This document shows, in pieces, positions 27,107-36,036 of a stretch of DNA of 64,000 nucleotides. This stretch comes from Betaproteobacteria bacterium. Lineage in GTDB: Bacteria > Pseudomonadota > Gammaproteobacteria > Burkholderiales > Casimicrobiaceae. The position numbers were made by a program, and so were the translations under genes. Below the pieces are notes generated by a model. That model was not told the origin of the DNA and did no database searches. It saw only the letters and a list, made by a program, of their open reading frames with translations. The stretch is from positions 1 to 64,000 of the forward strand of contig JAPUER010000035.1 of assembly GCA_027492485.1 (NCBI GenBank), read 5' to 3'. Position 1 is the first letter of the stretch, and every line of letters begins with the position of its first letter.

Positions 27107-28564
27107 TTACGCAGCGACCGCGGTGCCTGCCGCCGGCGTCGGCACCACTGCCTTCGACACCTTGGTGCCGCGCACTGTCATGTACACGTTGTAGGCCATG
27201 ATGAACATGCTGCCGAGATACAGGACACCGCCAAGGAAGCGGATGAACCAGAACGGATAGCTGGATTTCACGGATTCGACGAAGCTGTATGTCAGCGTAC
27301 CGTCGGCATTGACCGCGCGCCACATGAGCCCCTGCATGACGCCGGAAATCCACATCGAAGCGATGTAAAGCACGATCGCGAGCGTGGCAATCCAGAAGTG
27401 GATTTCGATCAGCTTGGTACTGTGCATCTTTTCCTTGCCGACCAGACGCGGGATCATGTAGTAGATCGCGCCGATCGACACGAACGCCACCCAGCCGAGC
27501 GCACCCGAGTGCACGTGACCAACGGTCCAGTCGGTGTAGTGCGACAGGGCGTTCACTGTCTTGATCGACATCATCGGACCTTCGAAGGTCGACATGCCAT
27601 AGAACGAGAGCGAGGTGACCAGGAACTTGAGGATCGGGTCGTCGCGCAGCTTGTGCCAAGCACCCGACAGGGTCATGATGCCGTTGATCATGCCGCCCCA
27701 GGACGGCGCCAGCAGCACCAGCGAGAACAGCATGCCGATCGACTGCGTCCAGTCCGGCAACGCGGTGTAGTGCAGATGGTGCGGGCCGGCCCACATGTAG
27801 GTAAAGATCAGCGCCCAGAAGTGCACCACCGACAGGCGATACGAATACACGGGGCGCCCGGCCTGCTTCGGCACGAAGTAATACATGATGCCGAGGAAGC
27901 CCGCCGTCAGGAAGAAGCCGACGGCGTTGTGGCCGTACCACCACTGGATCATGGCATCCTGCACGCCGGCGTAGGCCGAGTAGGACTTGGTAAGGGAAAC
28001 CGGCATCTCGGCGCTGTTGACGATGTGCAGGATGGCAACCGTCAGGATGAATGCGCCGAAGAACCAGTTGGCGACGTAGATATGCGACGTCTTGCGTTTT
28101 GCCATCGTGCCGAAGAACACCACTGCGTAGGAAACCCACACCACGGCGATCAGCAAGTCGATCGGCCATTCGAGTTCCGCATACTCCTTGCCGCTGGTCA
28201 TTCCGAGCGGCAGCGTCACTGCCGCCAGAACGATGATCAGTTGCCAGCCCCAGAACGTGAATTCGGCCAGTTTGGGCGCGAAGAGCGGGGTGTGACAGGT
28301 TCTCTGCACCACGTAGTACGACGCCGCGAACAACGCGCAACCACCGAACGCAAAGATCACGGCATTGGTATGCAGCGGACGCAGGCGACCGTAGCTCAAG
28401 AACTCGTGAACATTGAGTTGTGGCCACACAAGCTGGGAGGCGATGATGACGCCCACCAGCATGCCAACGATGCCCCAGACCACCGTCATCAGGGCAAATT
28501 TGTATACAACGCTGTAGTTGTATACCTCTCCATCAGCGCCTAGCGCGCGCGTGTTCCCCATCAT
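27107..28564 (-). CDS. ccoN: cytochrome c oxidase cbb3-type catalytic subunit I
   Basis: 485 residues with about 12 membrane helices. It is the haem-copper oxidase subunit that reduces oxygen at high affinity and pumps protons. [36 protein letters not shown] (CuB histidine region) and [17 protein letters not shown] are family blocks. It is preceded by an FNR-like site 66 bp upstream of ATG 28564. It heads the ccoNOQP unit, the main terminal oxidase for microaerobic growth in this region. Confidence 0.97.
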   Translation of the reverse strand: MMGNTRALGADGEVYNYSVVYKFALMTVVWGIVGMLVGVIIASQLVWPQLNVHEFLSYGRLRPLHTNAVIFAFGGCALFAASYYVVQRTCHTPLFAPKLAEFTFWGWQLIIVLAAVTLPLGMTSGKEYAELEWPIDLLIAVVWVSYAVVFFGTMAKRKTSHIYVANWFFGAFILTVAILHIVNSAEMPVSLTKSYSAYAGVQDAMIQWWYGHNAVGFFLTAGFLGIMYYFVPKQAGRPVYSYRLSVVHFWALIFTYMWAGPHHLHYTALPDWTQSIGMLFSLVLLAPSWGGMINGIMTLSGAWHKLRDDPILKFLVTSLSFYGMSTFEGPMMSIKTVNALSHYTDWTVGHVHSGALGWVAFVSIGAIYYMIPRLVGKEKMHSTKLIEIHFWIATLAIVLYIASMWISGVMQGLMWRAVNADGTLTYSFVESVKSSYPFWFIRFLGGVLYLGSMFIMAYNVYMTVRGTKVSKAVVPTPAAGTAVAA

Positions 28565-28629
28565 TTGACTCCATTCTCATGACGCATTACTACAGGCAGA
28601 AACAATATCCCCGGCTCGAAGTAGGGACT

Positions 28630-28643
28630 TTGACGGCAATCAA
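28630..28643 (-). promoter_or_regulatory. FNR-box-like site upstream of ccoN
   Basis: TTGAC-GGCA-ATCAA, 9 of 10 matches to the FNR consensus, located in the 108-base gap between ccoS and ccoN, 66 bp before the ccoN ATG. It suggests a separate oxygen-responsive promoter for ccoNOQP. Confidence 0.7.
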
Positions 28644-28671
28644 TCGCACTGCAACAATTTTTGTCGTGCGG

Positions 28672-28815
28672 CTAACGATCGTCATCTTCAACAACGCTGC
28701 GACCGTGCCGCTCCAGGTCATCGAACTGACCCGAGACGGTAGACCACCAGAACGCGGCGCCGATAATCACGGCGAGGACAAGTGCCAGCGGCACCAGGAT
28801 AAACAGCGACTCCAT
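28672..28815 (-). CDS. ccoS: cbb3 oxidase maturation protein CcoS
   Basis: 47 residues: one membrane helix (FILVPLALVLAVIIGAAFWW) followed by SGQFDDLERHGRSVVEDDD, the CcoS/FixS hallmark (W-x-x-x-x-GQFDDLE). It is needed for haem/copper cofactor insertion into CcoN. The ATG overlaps the ccoI stop by one base (TGATG), so the two are translationally coupled. Confidence 0.93.
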   Translation of the reverse strand: MESLFILVPLALVLAVIIGAAFWWSTVSGQFDDLERHGRSVVEDDDR

Positions 28816-31064
28816 CAGCGCACCGCCACCCGCTCCGGAAACTCCGCACCCTGACCGCCAAGTCGCATGACATTCAGCAGAACGATGGCCGAGCTTCCGG
28901 CCATACCGACGCTGGCCACCAGCGGATTGACCGCACCTGCGACCGCAAAGGGGATTGCCAGCAGATTGTAGGCGACCGCCCAGCCAAAATTCCAGCGCAC
29001 CACCTGCACGACGCGCCGCGCATACGCAATGGCATCGGCAATCGGCAGCAATCCGGGCCGTTCGCAAATCAGGTCGGCGCTGACCCTGGCGGCATCGGTC
29101 GCCCCGTAAACCGCAATGGCAACATCGGCGCCGGCAAAACCGATGCTGTCATTGACGCCATCGCCGATCATGACGACCGTGCGCCCCTCCCGTTGCAAGC
29201 GCTGCACTCGCGCGGCCTTGCGCTCGGGCGATGCGCTGCCCTCGGAAACCACGATACCCAACCTGCGCGCAACGGCACTGGCCCGTTCCGGATGGTCGCC
29301 GCTCAACAGTTCCACCTGTCCTCTCGCCAGCAAATACTTCACAAACACCGGCGCATCTTCGCGCAGCTGCTCCGAAAGATCAAGGGCACATATCGCGCCG
29401 TCGGCATCGGCCAGCCACAGCCGGTGATCGTTCGCGCCACCGCCCTCCAGCCCGACATAACCGGTTCGTCCAAACCGGTAAGCGCGTCCATCGATGCGAC
29501 CGGAAACACCTTGCCCCGGTAGCCAGTCAGCGTCGGTGACCACGTAGTTGGACGCCTGTACAACACGAAGCGCTACGGCCAGCGGGTGGTTGGCAGCCCG
29601 CTCCAGCGCCGCGATGACGGTCAGCGCACGTTGTTGCGCGTAACCGGTACGTAATTCGGAGACTCGTGCGACGGTTGGGTCGGACAACGTGCCTGTCTTG
29701 TCCAGCAAAAATGCATTGCCACGGGCCAGACGCTCGATCGCGGACGTCCGGCGCAACACGACGCCACGGCTCAGCAATCCCGAAAACGCCCGCGCATGCG
29801 CCGCCGGCGCTGCCAATGCCAATGCGCATGGGCAACTGATGATCAGCACGGCAATGGCGCGTTCGGTCGCCGTGGCGACGCCGGTCGGCAGCAACGCAAC
29901 GAAAGTACCCAGCGCCAGCAGCAGCAGCGCTGGCATGAAGAACCGGGCGACAACGTCGGCAAACGCCAGTGTCTCCGGTTTGCTGGCGCTGTCGGCAAGC
30001 AGCATTAGCCGCTGCTCGGTGCTTGCCTCGACGGTAGCCGTCGCCAGCACGGTAAATGGCGCACCAAGATTGACTGCACCCGCTACTACACGCGCACCCC
30101 GCTGATGCCGGACGCTGGCGGATTCTCCAGTGAGCAGCGACTCGTCGCACAACGCAATTTCGCTATCGAGCACGCCGTCCACCGGAATCGCTTCACCGGT
30201 CCGCACCCATACCCGGTCGCCGGACGCGAGCGCGGCGGCTGCGACCGCGATCATTTGTACGCCATCGCCAGTATCCTGCACGCGCATGACTTCTCCGCGG
30301 GCAGCGGCGCCGGCCGCCTGCTGGATCACGGCCTGATTGCGCTCGCGCTGTTCCCACTCCAGCCAGCGCACGCCAAGCAGGAGAGCGATAAACATCGCCA
30401 CCGAATCGAAATACAACGCCCCGGTGCCGGCCAGCAAATGCCAGACCGAGCCGGCGAATGCCGTCACGATCCCCATGACAATTGCGCAGTCCATGCCCGG
30501 CTGCCGCAGACGCAGCTCGCGGGCGGCACCCTGATAGAACGGTCGTGCACTCCACCACATGACCGGCAACACCAACGCCAGTGCGGCCCAGTCCAGCAGC
30601 GGCGCCAGCTCCGGTTCGATGTCTGCGCCCGCGAGAAACCTCGGCAGCGTGAGCATCATCACCTGCATGGCGCAGAATGTAGCCAGGCCGAAACCCCAGA
30701 TGCGGCGATGTCGTTGCCGGCGCACGATTTGCGCCCGATTTTCGCTCCCCGCGGCGTCGGCCGAATAGCCCATGCGCTCGATACTGCCAAGCAGTTTTTC
30801 CAGCGACACCTGACCCGGATCGAAACTGATCTGGGCCCGCTGGGTTGCATAATGCACCCGCGCGGAATGCACGCCCGGTTGCTCGCGCAAGGCCGCTTCG
30901 ACAGTCACCGCGCATGCTGCGCAATGCATGTCGAACACATCAACCACGCAGGACGCGCGCGGCCCAGCGGCGATGCCGGATCCGTCGGATGAGGTGGTAG
31001 CTGCAACGGACTGCGCGGACTGAAGGGGGCCGGGCTCGGCGGCGCAACTTGCTGGTGAAGACAT
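28815..31064 (-). CDS. ccoI: copper-translocating P1B-type ATPase, CcoI/FixI type
   Basis: 749 residues from ATG 31064; a longer reading frame continues upstream but is poor coding sequence through the intergenic region. An HMA metal-binding domain (DMHCAACAVTVE) is followed by eight membrane helices with the CPC motif in SCPCALALAAPAAHA. The phosphorylation site is DKTGTLSDPT and the hinge GDGVNDS. It exports Cu(I) to the periplasm for cbb3 oxidase assembly. Coupled to ccoS and divergent from the DksA-like gene, with a perfect FNR box between them. Confidence 0.94.
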   Translation of the reverse strand: MSSPASCAAEPGPLQSAQSVAATTSSDGSGIAAGPRASCVVDVFDMHCAACAVTVEAALREQPGVHSARVHYATQRAQISFDPGQVSLEKLLGSIERMGYSADAAGSENRAQIVRRQRHRRIWGFGLATFCAMQVMMLTLPRFLAGADIEPELAPLLDWAALALVLPVMWWSARPFYQGAARELRLRQPGMDCAIVMGIVTAFAGSVWHLLAGTGALYFDSVAMFIALLLGVRWLEWEQRERNQAVIQQAAGAAARGEVMRVQDTGDGVQMIAVAAAALASGDRVWVRTGEAIPVDGVLDSEIALCDESLLTGESASVRHQRGARVVAGAVNLGAPFTVLATATVEASTEQRLMLLADSASKPETLAFADVVARFFMPALLLLALGTFVALLPTGVATATERAIAVLIISCPCALALAAPAAHARAFSGLLSRGVVLRRTSAIERLARGNAFLLDKTGTLSDPTVARVSELRTGYAQQRALTVIAALERAANHPLAVALRVVQASNYVVTDADWLPGQGVSGRIDGRAYRFGRTGYVGLEGGGANDHRLWLADADGAICALDLSEQLREDAPVFVKYLLARGQVELLSGDHPERASAVARRLGIVVSEGSASPERKAARVQRLQREGRTVVMIGDGVNDSIGFAGADVAIAVYGATDAARVSADLICERPGLLPIADAIAYARRVVQVVRWNFGWAVAYNLLAIPFAVAGAVNPLVASVGMAGSSAIVLLNVMRLGGQGAEFPERVAVR

Positions 31065-31100
31065 TGTAAGCAAGGCTAATATTGGCAAGGCGCGTATGTG

Positions 31101-31114
31101 TTGATGTCCATCAA
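31101..31114. promoter_or_regulatory. perfect FNR box between ccoI and dksA-like gene
   Basis: TTGAT-GTCC-ATCAA is a full consensus FNR/ANR site. It lies 37 bp upstream of ccoI (minus) and 51 bp upstream of the DksA-like gene (plus), so it could control both. Confidence 0.75.
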
Positions 31115-31164
31115 GGCACTCCGGGGCCGGCAACGACATCATTTGCAGGCAAGGTGGAAATGAT

Positions 31165-31548
31165 ATGTCGCAGCTCGAACTCACTACAAGACAAATTGAT
31201 GACCTGAAACAGTTGCTGCAGCAACGCGAACGCCAGTTGCAGGCCGCGCTCGACAGTGAGTTGCACGCCGATGATCGCTCGCATGCCTCGATTACCGGCG
31301 GTAGCGATGCCGATTGGGCCACGGCGGACGCAGAGTCGGACGATCTCCTCGCGCGCGCCGAACGCGATGCGCGAGAACAGGTTGCCACGGTTGCCGCGCT
31401 GGCAAAAATCGACGATGGCAGCTACGGCGTCTGCGAAGCCTGCGGCGAGGCGGTCGGCTACCCGCGCTTGCTGGCATACCCTGCAGCGCGGCGCTGCCTG
31501 TCCTGTCAGCAAAAGCTGGAAACCGGGTCGCCGCGCGGGCGCGGCTGA
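31165..31548 (+). CDS. TraR/DksA-type zinc-finger protein
   Basis: 127 residues. An N-terminal coiled coil (LKQLLQQRERQLQAALD) is followed by DADWATADAESDDLLARAERD, and the four-cysteine zinc finger is CEACGEAVGYPRLLAYPAARRCLSC. This is the short DksA-like class (canonical DksA is about 150 residues), which binds the RNA polymerase secondary channel and modulates transcription. The usual DxxDxA tip is only partly matched. Shared FNR box with ccoI suggests expression under low oxygen. Confidence 0.82.
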   Translation: MSQLELTTRQIDDLKQLLQQRERQLQAALDSELHADDRSHASITGGSDADWATADAESDDLLARAERDAREQVATVAALAKIDDGSYGVCEACGEAVGYPRLLAYPAARRCLSCQQKLETGSPRGRG

Positions 31549-31620
31549 AACCGGCACAGCGGTCACGGGCACCGCGCGAGATAATGGCGCACTTGCTGCG
31601 TCAGTATTGCGCCCTCCCCG

Positions 31621-32361
31621 TTGAACAGTTCATCGCCGCTCCGCGTTCTTGTCGTTGACGACGACGAGGACATTCGCGATCTTGTCGCCACCTATCTGGC
31701 AGCGCAGGGCATCGTTGTGTTTGAAGCAAGCAGCGAAGCGGGTTTGCGACAACAGATCGGCGAACATGCGCCCGAGGTCATTCTCCTCGACGTCAATCTG
31801 GGCGCCGAAGACGGCTTCGCGATCGCGCGGCGCCTGCGAGCGGACTGGCATGGCGGCTTGCTGATGGTCACCGGCCGCGGCGACATGATCGACCGCGTCG
31901 TCGGACTCGAAATAGGCGCCGACGACTACGTAACCAAGCCGTTCGAGCTTCGCGAATTGCTGGCACGTATCCGTAGCGTCGGTCGCCGGTCGGTGGCAAA
32001 CGCCGCCGCTGCCGCACCTGCGACGATCGCGCTCACCGACGTCGACGCCATTGCATTCGACGACTTCGTGCTCGACCGCCAGCGTCGCGAATTGCGTGCG
32101 TCTGGCGGCACGCAGATTGTCCTGACCACCGGCGAGTATCAACTGCTGTTGGTCCTGCTCGAACAAGCGGGGCATATCCTGAGCCGCGACCAACTGCTGC
32201 AGAAAACTCACCATCGGGATGCCGGGCCGTTCGACCGCACGATCGATGTACAAATCGGTCGTCTGCGCCGGAAACTGGGCGATAACGGCAAGGAACCGCG
32301 ATTGATCAAATCTGTCCGTGGCGCGGGTTACGTAATGGCCGCCACACTGCAAAAGCGATGA
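31621..32361 (+). CDS. OmpR/PhoB-family response regulator
   Basis: 246 residues. The receiver domain has VVDDDEDIRDL, the phospho-acceptor Asp in VILLDVNLG, MVTGRGD and YVTKPFELREL. A linker rich in alanine precedes a winged-helix DNA-binding domain (LTTGEYQLLLVLLEQAGHILSRDQLL, then DRTIDVQIGRLRRKLGD). The best start is a TTG at 31621; no ATG lies near the conserved N-terminus. Its stop overlaps the histidine kinase start by four bases. The downstream placement beside an oxidase cluster suggests redox or oxygen sensing, but the signal is not evident. Confidence 0.9.
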   Translation: MNSSSPLRVLVVDDDEDIRDLVATYLAAQGIVVFEASSEAGLRQQIGEHAPEVILLDVNLGAEDGFAIARRLRADWHGGLLMVTGRGDMIDRVVGLEIGADDYVTKPFELRELLARIRSVGRRSVANAAAAAPATIALTDVDAIAFDDFVLDRQRRELRASGGTQIVLTTGEYQLLLVLLEQAGHILSRDQLLQKTHHRDAGPFDRTIDVQIGRLRRKLGDNGKEPRLIKSVRGAGYVMAATLQKR

Positions 32362-34415
32362 AGCGTGCAATCCGCGCGGTGGCGCCTGCTCCCATAGACC
32401 CGTACAAGGCCTTATTCGATTTCGCGCCCGACGCCATTCTCGTGGTCGACGCCGCCGGCCGCATCCGCCTGAACAACGCGGAAGCCGAGCGGCTGCTTGA
32501 TGCTGCACCGGGTGAGTTGCACGGGCTGCCAGTGGAACGCCTGATTCCAATGTCGGCCCGGAGGGCGCACGTGCCTCTGCGCGAGCAGTTTGTCGCACAC
32601 AAACTGCGACGGCCGATGGGCGTTGGCCGCACGCTTCGGGCAATCAAGCTGAGTGGTCGCGAGTTTCCGGTGGAGATTTCCCTGGCGCCCACTGCCGGCG
32701 CGTCGGGCGCGGAAGTCATTGTGACGATGCGGGATGTCACCGACCGGCTGCTGGCCCGCCAGAAGGAACGCGAACTCGAGCGCGCCAGGGCGCTCACCCG
32801 CATCAGCCAACTAGCTCTCCGCGAGCGACATTTCGACGCCATCGGCGACCAGGCGATCCAACTCGCCGCCGGCCCGCTAGCCGCTGATGCAGTCCTGCTA
32901 CTGCGCAATGCACCCGGTGCCAACACTGCCACCTGTGTCAGCGCCGCCGGCCCATTCGGCGCGCCACTGCTGGGTCTTTTGGTCGCCGACACCGACGCAC
33001 TGTTGTGCGGCTCCATACTTCGCTCCGGCGCACCGGCGCTCGTCGGTGATGTGCAAACCAGCAATATCGACATCTGGCCTGAGCTCATCAAAGCCGGTAT
33101 GCGCTCGCTCATGCTGGCGGCAATCGGCGATCGACTCGATCATCACAGCGTGCTGGTTGCGGCGTCGCGTGCGCCGCATCACTTCGCTACCGACGACATT
33201 GCATTTCTCGAAGCGATTGCCAATATCGCCTCCAATGCCCTGCAGCGCGCGGAGGTCGAAGACAAGCTGCTGATGTCGCAGCGGCTGGAGTCCCTTGGTC
33301 AGCTCACCGGCGGCGTTGCACACGACTTCAACAATCTGCTGACTGTCATCTCCGGAAACCTGCAAATCCTGGAGGACATGGCACTGACCGATCCGTTCGT
33401 CCGGCGGGCGATCGCCTCGGCGCATCGGGCGGCCCATCGTGGCGCGGAACTGACCGCCAAACTGCTCGCCTTCTCCCGACGTCAGACCTTGCTTCCGGCG
33501 CCAATTCGCATCCCCGAGTTGCTGTCGGCATTTCGCGATCTGCTCGCCCGCACACTCGGCCCCAATATCGAGATCAGCGTCACCACCGACGCCGGCCTGC
33601 CGCTGGCGCTGGCGGACAGCGGTCAGCTCGAAACTGCCCTGCTCAATCTCGCGGTCAACGCGCGCGACGCGATGCCGGCCGGGGGCAAGCTTGGCATCGA
33701 GGCCGGCGAAGTCATGCTCGACAGCGGCGAGGCCGATGATTTGCGGGCTGGCAGCTACGTGCGACTCAGCGTCTCCGACACCGGGACCGGCATGTCGCGG
33801 GAAACGCTTGCCCGTGCATTCGAACCGTTTTACACAACAAAAGCGGTGGGCAAGGGCAGCGGTCTCGGCCTCAGCATGGTCTATGGTTTCGCCAAGCAAA
33901 GCGCCGGCCACGTGACCGCATACAGCGAAGTCGGCGTGGGGACCACCATTAACCTTTTCCTGCCGGTCGCCGACGGCGCGCCCGTCCATCGCGACGCCTC
34001 GCTACGCAAGACCATCACCAGCATTGCGGGCAACGAGGCGGTCCTGGTCGTCGAAGATGACCCCGATGTCCGGGCGGTTGCCGTGCGCTTCTTGCAATCG
34101 CTGGGATACCGCGTCTTCACGGCGAGCAATCGTCGCACGGCGAGCACCCGAGTTCGCGCTCACCCCGATATCGCGATATTGTTTACCGACGTCGTATTGC
34201 AGGGCGATGAAACCGGTCCGCGGGTGGCTGCGTCGCTGCTCAAGATCAAACCCGACCTGCGTGTGCTTTACGCCTCTGGCTACGCCAGAAGTGCATTGCC
34301 GCTCCAGTTCGGGCTGGACGACGATATCGCATTCCTCCGCAAACCGTACTCGCGCGATCAGTTGGGGCGGGCGCTTCGCGCGGCCCTGGCAGACGCCACC
34401 AACGGCGAGACGTAA
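32358..34415 (+). CDS. hybrid sensor histidine kinase (PAS-GAF-HisKA-HATPase-REC)
   Basis: 685 residues without membrane helices, hence cytoplasmic. A PAS domain (FDFAPDAILVVDAAGRIRLNN, about 20-130) is followed by a GAF-like domain (about 150-290). The H-box is LTGGVAHDFNNLLTVISGN (His near residue 320); the ATP-binding blocks are LLNLAVNARDAMP, SDTGTGM, FEPFYTTK and GSGLGLSMVYG. A C-terminal receiver (VLVVEDDPDVRAVAVRFL, Asp in FTDVVLQGDE, FLRKPYS) closes the protein. It is coupled to the response regulator gene by ATGA. The ligand sensed by PAS/GAF is unknown. Confidence 0.92.
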   Translation: MKRAIRAVAPAPIDPYKALFDFAPDAILVVDAAGRIRLNNAEAERLLDAAPGELHGLPVERLIPMSARRAHVPLREQFVAHKLRRPMGVGRTLRAIKLSGREFPVEISLAPTAGASGAEVIVTMRDVTDRLLARQKERELERARALTRISQLALRERHFDAIGDQAIQLAAGPLAADAVLLLRNAPGANTATCVSAAGPFGAPLLGLLVADTDALLCGSILRSGAPALVGDVQTSNIDIWPELIKAGMRSLMLAAIGDRLDHHSVLVAASRAPHHFATDDIAFLEAIANIASNALQRAEVEDKLLMSQRLESLGQLTGGVAHDFNNLLTVISGNLQILEDMALTDPFVRRAIASAHRAAHRGAELTAKLLAFSRRQTLLPAPIRIPELLSAFRDLLARTLGPNIEISVTTDAGLPLALADSGQLETALLNLAVNARDAMPAGGKLGIEAGEVMLDSGEADDLRAGSYVRLSVSDTGTGMSRETLARAFEPFYTTKAVGKGSGLGLSMVYGFAKQSAGHVTAYSEVGVGTTINLFLPVADGAPVHRDASLRKTITSIAGNEAVLVVEDDPDVRAVAVRFLQSLGYRVFTASNRRTASTRVRAHPDIAILFTDVVLQGDETGPRVAASLLKIKPDLRVLYASGYARSALPLQFGLDDDIAFLRKPYSRDQLGRALRAALADATNGET

Positions 34416-34459
34416 ACGGCCCCGCTCCAGCGTCGACCGGAGCCTGCGCGACCGCGCAA

Positions 34460-35188
34460 TCAGTGCATCGTCTGCGAATGCGCCAACGAACTGAGCGCAT
34501 CCATATCAAGCAATTCGATATCGCGCCGGGTCACTTTGAGCAGGCCGAGCTTCTGGAAGCGCGAAAACACGCGACTGACCGTTTCCAGCGTCAAGCCGAG
34601 GAAGCTTCCGATTTCGGCACGGGTCATGCGCAGCATGAAGCGGCGGGCCGAGAAGCCACGCGCCGAAAAGCGTTGCGAAAGATCGAGCAGGAAGGCCGCA
34701 ACCCGTTCGTCGGCGTTGAGCAGGCCGAGCGCCGCCAGCCAGCCATGCTCGTCGCGCAACGCGGCACTCATGCGGTGGTACATGAATCGCGCCACTGCCG
34801 GATTTTCTGCCGCCAGCGCTTCGATCGCCTCGAACGGGATCTCTACCACTGCGCAAAGATCGAGCGCGATGACCGTCGTGGTGTGCACACCGGCGTCAAT
34901 CGCTTCCATTCCCACGATGTCGCCCGGCATTGGAAAGCCCAAAATCTGTTCGCGACCATCTTCCTGAATCAACATCCTCTTGGCGGCGCCGGATTTGACG
35001 AAAAAGATCGAGCGGAACGGGTCGCCGGCACGGTGGATCGCCGTGCCTTCGGTAACGACACGGGCGCGCCCGAGCGCGACGACCTGCTCCAGCACGGCGT
35101 CGCGGGCCGCCGTGCTGCGTACGCTGGTCATGAGCCCCGCGTTCCCGACGCGAAACTGCTGCGTAGCTGGTTGAACTTGCGACTGCAT
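34460..35188 (-). CDS. Crp/Fnr-family regulator without Fe-S cysteines
   Basis: 242 residues from ATG 35188, chosen because AGGAG lies six bases upstream; a longer frame to 35227 exists. A cyclic-nucleotide-binding-like beta-roll (HRAGDPFRSIFFVKSGAAK, then LGFPMPGDIVG) is followed by a dimer helix and the HTH SFLGLTLETVSRVFSRF. The recognition helix keeps the E--SR residues that FNR uses to read TTGAT-N4-ATCAA. The N-terminal cysteine cluster of FNR is absent; the only cysteine (in DLCAVVEIPF) is not at the position of the fourth FNR ligand. It probably binds FNR boxes but senses something other than oxygen through a [4Fe-4S] cluster. Confidence 0.9.
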   Translation of the reverse strand: MQSQVQPATQQFRVGNAGLMTSVRSTAARDAVLEQVVALGRARVVTEGTAIHRAGDPFRSIFFVKSGAAKRMLIQEDGREQILGFPMPGDIVGMEAIDAGVHTTTVIALDLCAVVEIPFEAIEALAAENPAVARFMYHRMSAALRDEHGWLAALGLLNADERVAAFLLDLSQRFSARGFSARRFMLRMTRAEIGSFLGLTLETVSRVFSRFQKLGLLKVTRRDIELLDMDALSSLAHSQTMH

Positions 35189-35220
35189 GACCGACTCCTG
35201 ATTGCATACCGACTTGGCAT

Positions 35221-35238
35221 GGCTCAACTATCTGAGCC
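35221..35238 (-). promoter_or_regulatory. inverted repeat upstream of the Crp/Fnr gene
   Basis: GGCTCA-ACTATC-TGAGCC, perfect 6-bp arms, 33-50 bases upstream of the regulator start. Possible operator or 5'-UTR hairpin; it does not match the FNR consensus. Confidence 0.3.
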
Positions 35239-35376
35239 ACGTGCAAACCGATGATGAACCGTCGGTAACAGTGTGTAACAGACGCCAAGCCCGGTCGCGG
35301 GATGGCCCGCAGCGCCCGTGGCCGGCCATGATCGGCGAGGAAAGGTCCGCTCCGATTGGACGATAACGGCTAGCGG

Positions 35377-35847
35377 CTAACCGGCGTCCTTCGCCATCGT
35401 CGCATCGCGATACACCAGCACCGGCACCGACGAAATCGGCAGCAGACGACTGGTGACGCTGCCCATCACGAAGCGACCAACGGCACCGCGGCCATGAGTA
35501 GCAATCACGACCAGATCGCAGCCTTTTTCATGCACGGTCTTGTCGATGAGCATTTCGGGGCGCGAACTGACGGCGTGCACAGTCTCGCTGCCAACGCCGG
35601 CAGCGTCGGCAATCTTCTTGGCGTCGGCCAGCATCTTGCTGCTGCCCTCGCTGACGCTCTGTTCGAAAGCTAGCTGCGTTTTGTCGTCGACCATCGAAAT
35701 TTCGGCTGCGTATGGCGCGATGTAAGGCGCCATTCCGTGCAGGAACACAACCTGGGCGCCGACTTCTTTTGCCAGTTGCACGCCAGTCGTTGCCGCGCGC
35801 AGCGAGAGATCGGAGCCGTCGACGGGGATCAGTATCTTTTTGAACAT
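35377..35847 (-). CDS. universal stress protein (UspA family)
   Basis: 156 residues from ATG 35847, which has AGGAG five bases upstream (a GTG two codons earlier is less likely). FKKILIPVDGSDLSLRAA opens the protein and VIATHGRGAVGRFVMGSVTSRLL is the ATP-binding G-x2-G-x9-G-S/T motif. USPs of this type are often induced by low oxygen together with cbb3 oxidase genes. An FNR-like site sits 67 bp upstream, supporting this. Confidence 0.92.
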   Translation of the reverse strand: MFKKILIPVDGSDLSLRAATTGVQLAKEVGAQVVFLHGMAPYIAPYAAEISMVDDKTQLAFEQSVSEGSSKMLADAKKIADAAGVGSETVHAVSSRPEMLIDKTVHEKGCDLVVIATHGRGAVGRFVMGSVTSRLLPISSVPVLVYRDATMAKDAG

Positions 35848-35913
35848 GGCCACTCCTGTTGCGATGAGTAATTACTATGAAACGTAATGTGGTCCCGCCG
35901 CGTCGGCCGGCCA

Positions 35914-35927
35914 TTGACATAAAGCAA
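35914..35927 (-). promoter_or_regulatory. FNR-box-like site upstream of usp
   Basis: TTGAC-ATAA-AGCAA, 8 of 10 matches to the FNR consensus, 67 bp before the usp start, the same distance as at ccoN and hemN. Confidence 0.5.
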
Positions 35928-36036
35928 CGATCCGCGCGGTTGGCCCGTTGTGCAGCCGCAATCTGGCGCTCACCCTGATATTGGTCAAATCTGCTCCGGC
36001 TGTGGCCCGGACGATACGCAAGGCGGCGCCCGTACA

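Noticed and set aside
26498-28543. A 681-residue plus-strand ORF opposite ccoO/ccoN
   Set aside because: Antisense shadow of two certain genes; His/Asp/Arg-rich composition and no domain.
31065-31388. A 108-residue N-terminal extension of CcoI
   Set aside because: It would overlap the FNR box and the DksA-like gene in antisense; the ATG at 31064 precedes a normal HMA domain.
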